Below the pieces are notes generated by a model. The model was not told the DNA's origin, made no database searches, and saw only the letters and a list, made by a program, of their open reading frames with translations. DNA of 39,578 bases, from NCBI GenBank assembly GCA_031256375.1, contig JAIRQX010000089.1, positions 1 through 39,578 on the forward strand. Direction: 5' to 3'. Below are positions 1 to 7,354 of the stretch, in pieces (positions within the stretch are counted from its first letter, which is position 1; every line of letters starts with the position of its first letter). The position numbers were made by a program, and so were the translations under genes. The DNA is from Deferribacteraceae bacterium. Lineage in GTDB: Bacteria; Chrysiogenota; Deferribacteres; Deferribacterales; JAISNW01.

Positions 1-656
1 CTATAGCTGAAAATAAAAAGATTATGCTTGAGGGGGCGCAGGGAACCCTATTAGATATAGATTTTGGCACATATCCGTATGTTACCTCCAGTAATGGGAC
101 AGCCGGCGGCGCATGTTGCGGCACAGGGATATCTCCCCGCAAAATTGATAATATTGTAGGTGTGTCTAAAGCTTACACCACAAGGGTTGGAAGCGGTCCG
201 TTCCCGACTGAGCTTCTTGATGAAACAGGTGAAATACTCCGCAAAAACGGAAACGAATACGGCGCAACGACCGGCAGACCCCGCCGCTGCGGATGGATAG
301 ATTTGACAGCCCTGCGTTACGCTGTTATGATTAATGGAATCTCTCACATTGCGCTGACTAAGCTGGATGTCCTGAGTGGCATGAAAACAGTTAAGGCGTG
401 TGTTGCATATAAAATAGACGGTAAAGAGACTACGGTATTCCCTTCAGATATAACGCAGCTTGAGCGTGCGGAACCTGTTTACAAAGCTTTTGAAGGGTGG
501 AGTGATAATATAAGCAGTATAAAACAGTTGGAAGATCTGCCAAAAACAGCCCGCGATTTTATTGATTTCATCAAAAACACTGTTATGTCGCCGTACTGCC
601 TTGTTTCAGTGGGAGCTGACAGAACAGAAACCATAACGCTGGAACAAATTTTCTAG
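1..656 (+). CDS. purA: Adenylosuccinate synthetase, C-terminal part (left-truncated by window)
   Basis: Adenylosuccinate synthetase joins IMP and aspartate using GTP, the first committed step from IMP to AMP, in the cytoplasm. The frame is open from base 3 and no start lies in the window, so only about the last 218 residues are present; the full family protein is about 430. Visible family motifs are EGAQGTLLDIDFGTYPYVTSS, GVSKAYTTRVGSGPFPTE and GATTGRPRRCGW, which contribute to the GTP/IMP site, and LTKLDVL, the guanine-specificity segment. The reading frame ends in TAG at 654-656. The next element, four bases on, is a strong promoter for a tRNA, so purA appears to be the last gene of its own unit. 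Assignment is secure. Confidence 0.97.
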   Translation, partial: IAENKKIMLEGAQGTLLDIDFGTYPYVTSSNGTAGGACCGTGISPRKIDNIVGVSKAYTTRVGSGPFPTELLDETGEILRKNGNEYGATTGRPRRCGWIDLTALRYAVMINGISHIALTKLDVLSGMKTVKACVAYKIDGKETTVFPSDITQLERAEPVYKAFEGWSDNISSIKQLEDLPKTARDFIDFIKNTVMSPYCLVSVGADRTETITLEQIF

Positions 657-660
657 CAAG

Positions 661-689
661 TTGACAGTTTGAGTAAAAAGTGTTATAAA
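661..689 (+). promoter_or_regulatory. Sigma-70 promoter for tRNA-Pro
   Basis: A perfect -35 box TTGACA (661-666) is followed after exactly 17 bases by TATAAA (684-689), five of six matches to the -10 consensus, with an extended -10 TG at 681-682. The expected start of transcription, near 696-698, falls just before the first tRNA base. This is the best promoter match I found in the window, as expected for a stable RNA gene. No terminator separates the tRNA from the kinase gene at 785. Confidence 0.85.
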
Positions 690-698
690 TTCTGTATT

Positions 699-772
699 CG
701 GGGCATGGCGCAGCTTGGTAGCGTACACCCTTGGGGTGGGTGGGGTCGCTGGTTCAAATCCAGTTGCCCCGA
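699..772 (+). tRNA. tRNA-Pro (anticodon GGG)
   Basis: The cloverleaf folds fully. The acceptor stem is CGGGGCA (699-705) with TGCCCCG (765-771), discriminator A772. The D arm is GCGC...GCGT. The anticodon stem CACCC/GGGTG encloses the loop TTGGGGT, with anticodon GGG at 733-735. The T arm is GCTGG-TTCAAAT-CCAGT. CCA is not encoded. GGG reads proline CCC/CCU codons. Confidence 0.95.
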
Positions 773-784
773 TAAAGTAAAAAT

Positions 785-3250
785 ATGCATTCTAAAATAA
801 AACTCCGTAACAGTGTTGCTATCCGTATAGTTGTACTAGCTTTCGTATGTTTTGCAGCAGTTTCTTTTATTGCTGATTTTATTAATTTTTCAATGTACAA
901 ACGGGTACACTATAATAACAGCAATGATATTATCATCAACAGCAATATCCAGACCACGCTTATGATTGATGGCGATGAGATAGAGCATTATGCCAAAACA
1001 TTAACAGTTGATGAAAACTACATAAAAATGGCGGAAAAACTTATCGCATTCAAAGCCACTATTAATGCAAAATATCTTTACATTATGGCTGATACCGGTG
1101 TCCCCGGAGAGTTCACTTTTATATTTGACGCCGAGATAAAAGATTCAGATGACGGAAAGTATTATCTGGGGGATAGCGAAAGCAAAAACGAATTTAAAGG
1201 TGGAGACGAGGTGTTGTCTACAGGAAAAGGTTTTACTGAAGCTCAATATTACAAAGACGGTAAATATGGCGAGCTTTACTATGCTTATTCTCCTGTTTTT
1301 AACTCTGAAAATAAAGTTGTCGCTTTTGTAGGAACAGATATAGATATATCTGACATGAAAGCGGAAATTATTGAATACAGAAGAAATACAGCTATTATAC
1401 TTTTTGCTACCGTAGCGCTTTTTGCCCTTATACATGCGGTCAATACCAGACGCCTTTTAACATACGCGTTTTCTGTTGTAACCTATAATGCTGACCGTTT
1501 GTCAGAAGGCGAATTAAAACTGGATATTCCTCCGGACATACTAGCAAGGAAAGACGAGATCGGACTTTTAGCTAATGTTTTTAACTCCATATCCGAAAGC
1601 TTTTTATATATGATTAAAGGGGCAAACAATATATTAAACGCTGCAAAGGAGGGCAAACTTAATGAACGTGTAAACATTTCCGACTATAAAGGTGATTATA
1701 AATATGTGATGGAAGCCGTGAACAATACAATAAATATATTTTGCCAGCATTTTGACAACCTTCCGGAGGCAATCGGCTTTTTTTCTATGGATCATACCAT
1801 GGTATGGAGAAACAATACCATGTCTATGTTTATGAATATGCATGAACTGAACGATGATAACGGCAATCTGCTGGCTCTTATTATTTCCGGCAAAAAATCA
1901 ACCGAATTGGATCATGAGGTGGTCGGGATTTTCAACGCGCATCAAATAAAATGCGTTGAAAGGGTTGTAACAATGGATACTGAGGAATACAAACGCACAT
2001 ACATTGTCTCCCTTCATATGGCGCAGAAAAATGTTGAGATTGCCGCCTGTGTTATGCTTGCTGTTACAGATATAACTATACTAACCCAAGCTACAAAAGA
2101 AGCGGAAAAAGCCAGCAGAGCCAAAAGCGATTTCCTGTCCCAGATGTCTCACGAAATAAGAACTCCTATGAACGCTATAATCGGAATGACGCAAATTGTC
2201 AAATTAGAGAAAGACTATGATAAAATAAGAAAATGTATTGACCAAATAGAAATCTCTTCTAATTATCTTTTGGCAATGATCAATGATGTGTTGGATATGG
2301 CTAAAATTGAGTCCGGAAAGTTTGAATTAACGGAAGATATATTCTCACTGAGTAAAAATATAGAGTTTGTCACATCTATGTTTAAAACAAAAACTACTGA
2401 TAATGATATATCTTTTAAGGCAGAAATTAATATTAAGAATGACACGATAGTTTCCGATTCATTAAGATTAAATCAGGCTATTATTAATTTGCTTTCAAAC
2501 GCGTTTAAATTTTCAGATAAAAATGGAAATATCAGCCTCTCTGTGTCAGAAGCCGAATCGGATAAAAATTACTCTATCTACTCTTTCATTGTTTCAGATG
2601 ACGGAATAGGGATAAGTGAAGATGAAATTGCACGCTTGTTTATGCCGTTTACACAAATAGATAACAGCACAACCAAAAAATACAGCGGTTCAGGGCTGGG
2701 TTTGGCTATTACAAAAGAGATAGTCAGAATGCTGGGCGGTTCAATTTCTGTTGAAAGTAAAAAAGGCATGGGGAGCAGATTTATCTTTACAATCAAAGCC
2801 GGAATTGTAAAAAAAGAGCAGATTGATCCGGCTAAAAATATATTTTATGAAAGTATACCGGATTTTTCTTCATTATCTATTCTTGTTGCGGATGATATCA
2901 GTATAAACCGCACCATAATAAAATCCCTTTTATCGCCTACCGGAATAAAAATAGAAGAAGCCTCAAACGGGCTGGCAGCGACAGAAATGTTTGCGGCATC
3001 TGAACAGGGCTACTACGATTTAATCTTTATGGATATGCAGATGCCTGAAATGGATGGTTGCAGCGCAACAAAGATTATACGCAAAATGGACAGAACCGAT
3101 GCTGAATCAGTGATAATAGTTGCTATGACAGCCAATGTTTTAAAAGAGGATATTGCCATTGCCATTGAGAGTGGCATGGATGGGCATATTGGAAAACCGG
3201 TGGACTTCAGTAATATTGTAACAACAGTAAAAAGGTTGTTAAATATCTAA
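785..3250 (+). CDS. Membrane-bound hybrid sensor histidine kinase with receiver domain
   Basis: This 821-residue hybrid kinase starts with a membrane segment (about 13-33), a periplasmic Cache-like sensor region (about 35-198) and a second membrane segment (about 201-220). A HAMP-like linker and a PAS-like stretch follow. The HisKA domain has the H-box MSHEIRTPMNAIIGM, with phospho-acceptor His456. The HATPase_c domain shows an N-box (NLLSNAFKF) and G-boxes (DDGIGIS, GSGLGLAI). The C-terminal receiver (about 698-815) has acidic DD, phospho-acceptor Asp750 in MDMQMPEMDG, and the conserved Lys in GKPVD. The layout implies an intramolecular phosphorelay. The ligand and downstream partner cannot be told: no Hpt or output regulator is adjacent. 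The gene lies 12 bases after tRNA-Pro and may be read through from its promoter. The ribosome site before ATG785 is weak. Confidence 0.93.
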   Translation: MHSKIKLRNSVAIRIVVLAFVCFAAVSFIADFINFSMYKRVHYNNSNDIIINSNIQTTLMIDGDEIEHYAKTLTVDENYIKMAEKLIAFKATINAKYLYIMADTGVPGEFTFIFDAEIKDSDDGKYYLGDSESKNEFKGGDEVLSTGKGFTEAQYYKDGKYGELYYAYSPVFNSENKVVAFVGTDIDISDMKAEIIEYRRNTAIILFATVALFALIHAVNTRRLLTYAFSVVTYNADRLSEGELKLDIPPDILARKDEIGLLANVFNSISESFLYMIKGANNILNAAKEGKLNERVNISDYKGDYKYVMEAVNNTINIFCQHFDNLPEAIGFFSMDHTMVWRNNTMSMFMNMHELNDDNGNLLALIISGKKSTELDHEVVGIFNAHQIKCVERVVTMDTEEYKRTYIVSLHMAQKNVEIAACVMLAVTDITILTQATKEAEKASRAKSDFLSQMSHEIRTPMNAIIGMTQIVKLEKDYDKIRKCIDQIEISSNYLLAMINDVLDMAKIESGKFELTEDIFSLSKNIEFVTSMFKTKTTDNDISFKAEINIKNDTIVSDSLRLNQAIINLLSNAFKFSDKNGNISLSVSEAESDKNYSIYSFIVSDDGIGISEDEIARLFMPFTQIDNSTTKKYSGSGLGLAITKEIVRMLGGSISVESKKGMGSRFIFTIKAGIVKKEQIDPAKNIFYESIPDFSSLSILVADDISINRTIIKSLLSPTGIKIEEASNGLAATEMFAASEQGYYDLIFMDMQMPEMDGCSATKIIRKMDRTDAESVIIVAMTANVLKEDIAIAIESGMDGHIGKPVDFSNIVTTVKRLLNI

Positions 3251-3274
3251 AAAAAGGGAGCGGCGGAGCGTTAA

Positions 3275-4147
3275 ATGGGATGGACAAAGAAAATTACCGT
3301 TGGTTATTATAATATAGAGTCAGATGAAGAAGATTTTTTCTCCAATTTTCATGGCAGTATGGAAACGATCCTTTCTTCGGAACACAGAACCGGAATGTTT
3401 GAGGCGGGGCAGCTTAAATATGCGTGGAAACTGCTTGAAAGTATTGACGCTAAAAATACTGCGGCGTACTTTTTTTCTGTAGTGAAAGAGCGTGCATCAT
3501 GGCCGGTATGGGTTCACGATGATGGTGAAACAAGTGAGATCACCTTGCCGAATGGAATGCTTGGAGAGATATACTACGGTTTAATCAGCCATGCTTATAA
3601 ATTTTTACTTTGTTTTGCGACAGGTTCAGGCAGCGCCGCCGCCGGATTTAAAAAAACGCTTGGGCAGTTTACCTCCGAAGGGTTGATACGCCTGACTCCC
3701 TTATTTGAAGAGGGGATTGAGGAAAAAGTTATGTCGTGGGATTCTTTCAAACGGCTGGCAGTAGGGGTAAGCCTTGCAGGTGAGGACGATCTGTCAGCGT
3801 TTTCAGCCTCCAGAGCCGGTGGGCTTATGAAGATGGCGGAATATCTGGGGGGGCTAAAAGTGGATATTACCGTTTCCTCTGGCTCAGGCAAAGAAAATCT
3901 GTCAAATATGATAGTAAAAGATTTACTGCCGGAGCTTATTGCTAACGATCTGTGCAAATCCCTTACAGTTAAAGGGTGTGATTTTGAAGACGCGGTAATG
4001 GAACAGTTTGATCTGAAAAATGCTCAGATAAAATACAATGAACAGATTGAGACGGAAGGAAACTATATTACCGAAAGCGATGCTAAACAGACGCTTATGC
4101 GGGCGCTGAAAGCCCGCGGCAATATATTATTCAGACCGTCATCATAG
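3275..4147 (+). CDS. Hypothetical protein, 290 aa, downstream of the hybrid kinase
   Basis: I do not recognise the family. The protein has no signal peptide or membrane segment and looks soluble and mixed alpha/beta. Near the N-terminus is WTKKITVGYYNIES, beta-strand-like. The middle is Gly/Ser/Ala-rich (residues 115-125 and 200-207), and the C-terminus ends in a charged helix (QTLMRALKARGNILF). It begins 24 bases after the kinase stop, with a good ribosome site GGAG (3265-3268) six bases before ATG, so it is probably co-transcribed with the kinase. A role linked to the kinase is only a guess. Base use resembles the neighbours, so it is unlikely to be a spurious frame. Confidence 0.75.
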   Translation: MGWTKKITVGYYNIESDEEDFFSNFHGSMETILSSEHRTGMFEAGQLKYAWKLLESIDAKNTAAYFFSVVKERASWPVWVHDDGETSEITLPNGMLGEIYYGLISHAYKFLLCFATGSGSAAAGFKKTLGQFTSEGLIRLTPLFEEGIEEKVMSWDSFKRLAVGVSLAGEDDLSAFSASRAGGLMKMAEYLGGLKVDITVSSGSGKENLSNMIVKDLLPELIANDLCKSLTVKGCDFEDAVMEQFDLKNAQIKYNEQIETEGNYITESDAKQTLMRALKARGNILFRPSS

Positions 4148-4168
4148 ACAATAATAGTAAATATTGTC
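4147..4168 (+). other. Weak hairpin before the GspL/PilM-like operon; possible terminator
   Basis: A 7-bp perfect stem GACAATA/TATTGTC with an 8-base loop starts at the last base of the preceding stop codon. A T-rich stretch follows only from about 4189, so it is not a textbook intrinsic terminator. The 97-base gap to ATG4245 also holds TTGGTG (4181-4186) 18 bases before AATAAT (4205-4210), a poor promoter match. Confidence 0.3.
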
Positions 4169-4244
4169 GCTGTGATTTTGTTGGTGCATTTTTTGTTTTT
4201 TAAGAATAATATCTGTAACAGTTTATCAATCAGGAAAGAGGTTA

Positions 4245-5648
4245 ATGAGGATATTTTCAGCTTCCATTACCGGAGGCAAAAAAAATGCTGAATTTAAAGC
4301 TGTTACAATAGATAAGATAAGAAACAGGCTTGTTCTTGAAAGTGTTCAGACCCTCTCCCATACGGAGTTTTTTGCATGGGCTAAAAACGGACGGACAATG
4401 CTCACGTGCGAATATACTGATATGATTGCCTATGAAGCGGAATTGCCCTCTGTTTTGAATAAAAAAACAACTGATCTGCTTATAAAAAACAAGATTCAGA
4501 ATATGCTTAATCCTGACACAGATTATACATTTGTGCTTCACAATCTTGTCAATACTGTCAACCCCGCCACTTCATACCGAACGGACAGTACATCCTATTA
4601 CAAAAGGTATGCCATATACGGCGTACCCTCAGATTATCTGAACGCTTATATAGGTGACAGGACGCGCTCAAAACTGTCCATAGCGACCATTGATTGTTTT
4701 GCGCTTGCCGCTCTGTCAAAACAGATTGATCCTGAAGGGTTTGTATGCCACGCTTACGCGGATATAACCCATATTATATTATCTTTCAGCGTTGGCGATA
4801 ATCTTATCTACTCCAGAGTAGCGGATATTTATATAAAACACACAGACTTGGAAGATATAGACAATTCCATCTTTGAAATAATCAACCTTACAATGCTTTA
4901 TGTTAAACAGACGAAACAGCGTCCTGTAAACACTGTGATTTTCAGCGGTACGCTGAAAGGGCGGATTTCGCTTGAAGAAAGGGTTAAAAACTTTTGCGGG
5001 CAGAGTGTGCGGCACCTGAATGCGCAGGACTACATTAAAAATTGCAGCGACAATATTTTTCAGGAGTATTTGCTTGCCATCGGATGCGTTTTGGTAAAAA
5101 ACAACGCCAATTTTTTACCGGCGGAAGATATGGAACGAAATACATACAAAGCTGCGCTGGTTAAGATAAATATAATCCTGTCGCTGTTTTTAGCGGTGGC
5201 TATAATATTTGGCGCGGTTAAATATGCCGGATACACAAAAAAGCGTGAACAACTGACAGTTGCCGCCGAAACCCTAAGCGGACGTTTGACGGCGCTGGAT
5301 GAAGCAGTGCCGGACAGTGACGTTCTTAGTTATATCAGCAGTTACATAAATATACTTGCCGAAAATGAAGACACCCCGGTCAATCTCCTTGTCCCGCTTC
5401 AGGAACTTCTTATGCAGGCAAGATATTCCTCTGTGCGTTTTTATCGCAGTACAGAAAACAGCGTCACTCTTCAGGGAACAAAAACGTTTAAAACCTACTC
5501 TTCAGGCTGGCTCTTTGCATCAGAATACAGCGATTATTTAAAAGAGTTTGGCATACGCGGCGGCATATCCGCAGAGCAAAGCTCTGTTTTGAAAATTACC
5601 GACCGTGAATTTGAGATAAAAACCGAGATTGGGACGCCTGAAGAATGA
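4245..5648 (+). CDS. GspL/PilM-like inner-membrane assembly protein (PilM-PilN-like fusion)
   Basis: This 467-residue protein has a roughly 295-residue cytoplasmic part with the feel of the actin-like PilM/GspL fold (early strands, DCFALAALSKQ, HAYADITHIILSFSVGDNLIYSR, TVIFSGTL). One membrane helix (about 305-328) follows, then a periplasmic coiled coil and a compact C-terminal domain like PilN or the GspL periplasmic domain. Such proteins link the secretion/pilus ATPase to the inner-membrane platform. It is the first of three genes joined by 4-base overlaps, preceded by a good ribosome site AGGAAAGAGG (4232-4241). No gspE, gspF, pseudopilin or secretin gene is in the window. Sequence likeness is distant: the architecture and gene order support the call more than any motif. 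Confidence 0.6.
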   Translation: MRIFSASITGGKKNAEFKAVTIDKIRNRLVLESVQTLSHTEFFAWAKNGRTMLTCEYTDMIAYEAELPSVLNKKTTDLLIKNKIQNMLNPDTDYTFVLHNLVNTVNPATSYRTDSTSYYKRYAIYGVPSDYLNAYIGDRTRSKLSIATIDCFALAALSKQIDPEGFVCHAYADITHIILSFSVGDNLIYSRVADIYIKHTDLEDIDNSIFEIINLTMLYVKQTKQRPVNTVIFSGTLKGRISLEERVKNFCGQSVRHLNAQDYIKNCSDNIFQEYLLAIGCVLVKNNANFLPAEDMERNTYKAALVKINIILSLFLAVAIIFGAVKYAGYTKKREQLTVAAETLSGRLTALDEAVPDSDVLSYISSYINILAENEDTPVNLLVPLQELLMQARYSSVRFYRSTENSVTLQGTKTFKTYSSGWLFASEYSDYLKEFGIRGGISAEQSSVLKITDREFEIKTEIGTPEE

Positions 5649-6172
5649 AAGAAAACAATTTCACCTTCCAATATATATTGTGCGTTGCGCTGATGATAAC
5701 TACCGCTGCGGCAATCTACTTTGCCAAAATTATAGATATTTACTCAGAAAGACTTGATTCGGAGATTTTTAGGATTAATAAAGAAATGCTCCTATACGAT
5801 TATAACGAACTCCGGGTAAGAGCGCAGTCGCTTCGCGGCATAATTTCCACGCTGAATATTGCTCCATTGGATAAAAATGCCGCGATGACCGAAATATTAG
5901 GGTATGCTGATTTATTGAATGAAAAATATGGCGCCGTAGTAACGGATAACCCCCGAGATACTGACGGTACGCTAATTTTACCCATGCTGATGAGTTATGT
6001 GCCGGCGGATTCCGCAGATTTTATGAATACGCTGAGTGCGCTCACAGGGAAAGGGAAACCGGCTGTTTTTATAAACGAACTGTCATGGGAACTTACAGAT
6101 ACTGTCCGCGGCGTATATACTGTAAAAATTAAACTGGAACTTTCGGAACCATATATGGCAGAAGCAAAATGA
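5645..6172 (+). CDS. Single-pass membrane protein, PilO/GspM-like
   Basis: This is a 175-residue protein with one N-terminal membrane helix (about 9-27), a coiled-coil stretch (about 30-65) and a small periplasmic alpha/beta domain. That is the architecture of PilO and GspM, which pair with PilN/GspL in type IV pilus and type II secretion platforms. The ATG overlaps the preceding stop by four bases (ATGA, 5645-5648), which indicates translational coupling. The likeness is structural rather than by a clear motif, so PilO versus GspM cannot be decided. Confidence 0.55.
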   Translation: MKENNFTFQYILCVALMITTAAAIYFAKIIDIYSERLDSEIFRINKEMLLYDYNELRVRAQSLRGIISTLNIAPLDKNAAMTEILGYADLLNEKYGAVVTDNPRDTDGTLILPMLMSYVPADSADFMNTLSALTGKGKPAVFINELSWELTDTVRGVYTVKIKLELSEPYMAEAK

Positions 6173-6480
6173 TTTTGAAAAAAAACTACATATTAAACGT
6201 AAGGCAGAAAATCAATCTGGCGATTCTTTTGCTGATTCCTTTTTTCTTTTATGCAATTTTCGGGATGGTTGCTGAAATAGCGCAAAATAAAGCGTCCGCC
6301 TTACCGGAAGTTATCCTTGCCGACAAGGTTTCTGTTCGCATCAACGCCAACCGTGCGGTTTACGATATGCTGAAAAACACAAATCCGCAATATGTACGCA
6401 AAAATGTACTTGAAGGGGCTAAGGCTGAAAACTTTACCGGTTATTTTGGACCGGAACCGGGGAATGATCTGAAAAAATGA
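6169..6480 (+). CDS. Small single-pass membrane protein in the GspL/PilM-like operon
   Basis: This 103-residue protein has a short basic N-terminus, one membrane helix (about 17-37) and a short periplasmic tail ending in Pro/Gly/Lys. Its start overlaps the preceding stop by four bases (ATGA, 6169-6172), so it belongs to the same translational unit. In size and position it could play the part of a short GspC or a non-lipidated PilP-like subunit, but I see no diagnostic motif. There is no lipobox Cys. Treat as an uncharacterised third member of the platform. Confidence 0.55.
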   Translation: MILKKNYILNVRQKINLAILLLIPFFFYAIFGMVAEIAQNKASALPEVILADKVSVRINANRAVYDMLKNTNPQYVRKNVLEGAKAENFTGYFGPEPGNDLKK

Positions 6481-6513
6481 AATTATTTTGCATGCCGTTG
6501 GAAAGGGATAACT

Positions 6514-6882
6514 ATGGAACGTATTGAAAAATTTGAACTTGACGGGAAAGTTTTTTTTTATTATGACCTATCCGGCTTTGAGACAAACGATGATTTTATA
6601 AAATTTATTGAGGCGGCTCAGGAGCAGATTGTAAAATGTGATTATAATTCTTTACATACTGTAACTAACATTGAGGGTATCAGGTTTGATTCGGAAACAA
6701 AAGAAATTGTCGCAGGGTGGATGACGCGCAACGGACCTTACGTGAAATATGGAGCTATTATTGGTATAGACGGAATAAAGAAGATGATGGTTAACATGAT
6801 ACTCACTATAAGCGGACGGAAAAACATAACCTTTGCATCCACAAAAGAACAGGCTATTGAATGGCTGCTTAAGCAAAAATGA
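6514..6882 (+). CDS. SpoIIAA-like (STAS-related) small soluble protein
   Basis: This 122-residue soluble protein has the beta-alpha pattern of the SpoIIAA-like/STAS-related family: strand FELDGKVFFYYDLSG, helix DDFIKFIEAAQEQI, strand SLHTVTNIEG, helix IKKMMVNMILTI and a final helix EQAIEWLLK. Members of this group are single-domain proteins, often of unknown role; some bind lipophilic ligands or act as partner-switch proteins. The conserved phosphorylatable Ser of true anti-anti-sigma factors is not evident. It starts 33 bases after the membrane trio with GAAAGGGAT as a modest ribosome site, so it may be co-transcribed with it. Confidence 0.6.
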   Translation: MERIEKFELDGKVFFYYDLSGFETNDDFIKFIEAAQEQIVKCDYNSLHTVTNIEGIRFDSETKEIVAGWMTRNGPYVKYGAIIGIDGIKKMMVNMILTISGRKNITFASTKEQAIEWLLKQK

Positions 6883-6892
6883 TGGTGTATAT

Positions 6893-7237
6893 TCAGGCGG
6901 CTATAAACATATTAATAGCAACGCTCGCGCCAAGTATCGCAAAAAGCAGGAATGAAACTGACGCCATTTTAAACTGTTTTTTTACCGTAAAAATCAGCCC
7001 TGCGCAAAAAGATACAATTATCGGAGTTATAAGAAGTAGTACTGTTGCTGCGTTGAAAAACAGAGCGCTGTCCGGCATAGGCAAACCTATTTTCATCAAT
7101 TCCCGCTGTATCAGTGTTTCACCGGTCGCCTGATTTGTCTTCAGCGTTGAGGATATGATACCGATAAGCATCAGAAGCAACGAAATACGCAGGATATACT
7201 TCATCAAAAAAGCTGTAACCCGTTCGGCAGTAATCAT
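6893..7237 (-). CDS. Small membrane protein, DUF1634-like
   Basis: This 114-residue minus-strand frame encodes three hydrophobic helices (about 12-29, 58-80, 92-112) and short polar loops, matching the size and layout of DUF1634 membrane proteins. These often accompany TauE/SafE-type transporters and have no proven function. It converges with the preceding gene, ending 10 bases beyond its stop. No clear ribosome site precedes the first ATG; the Met at residue 12 is an alternative start. The overlapping + frame at 6879-7133 has non-membrane, low-complexity composition and looks like its shadow. Confidence 0.55.
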   Translation of the reverse strand: MITAERVTAFLMKYILRISLLLMLIGIISSTLKTNQATGETLIQRELMKIGLPMPDSALFFNAATVLLLITPIIVSFCAGLIFTVKKQFKMASVSFLLFAILGASVAINMFIAA

Positions 7238-7354
7238 AAATTTTCAATAACATAAAAAAAAATAATAATCCAGAATTGTTATAAAAAAAAATATCCGGAC
7301 TTGTAATTTTTAAAAAAATATAGTAATAGTGTCATTAAATCTTGGAGGCGTGTT

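Noticed and set aside
3275-4147. Assigning the 290-aa protein to a known defence or DUF family
   Set aside because: Impressions of similarity were too faint to name a family without a profile search.
6879-7133. Plus-strand 84-aa frame starting at the stop of the SpoIIAA-like gene
   Set aside because: It overlaps almost entirely the minus-strand three-helix membrane protein, has no ribosome site of its own and an unconvincing composition.
7301-7329. TTGTAA-17-TAATAG as glgP promoter
   Set aside because: Only three of six bases match in the -10 box; the region is simply A/T-rich.
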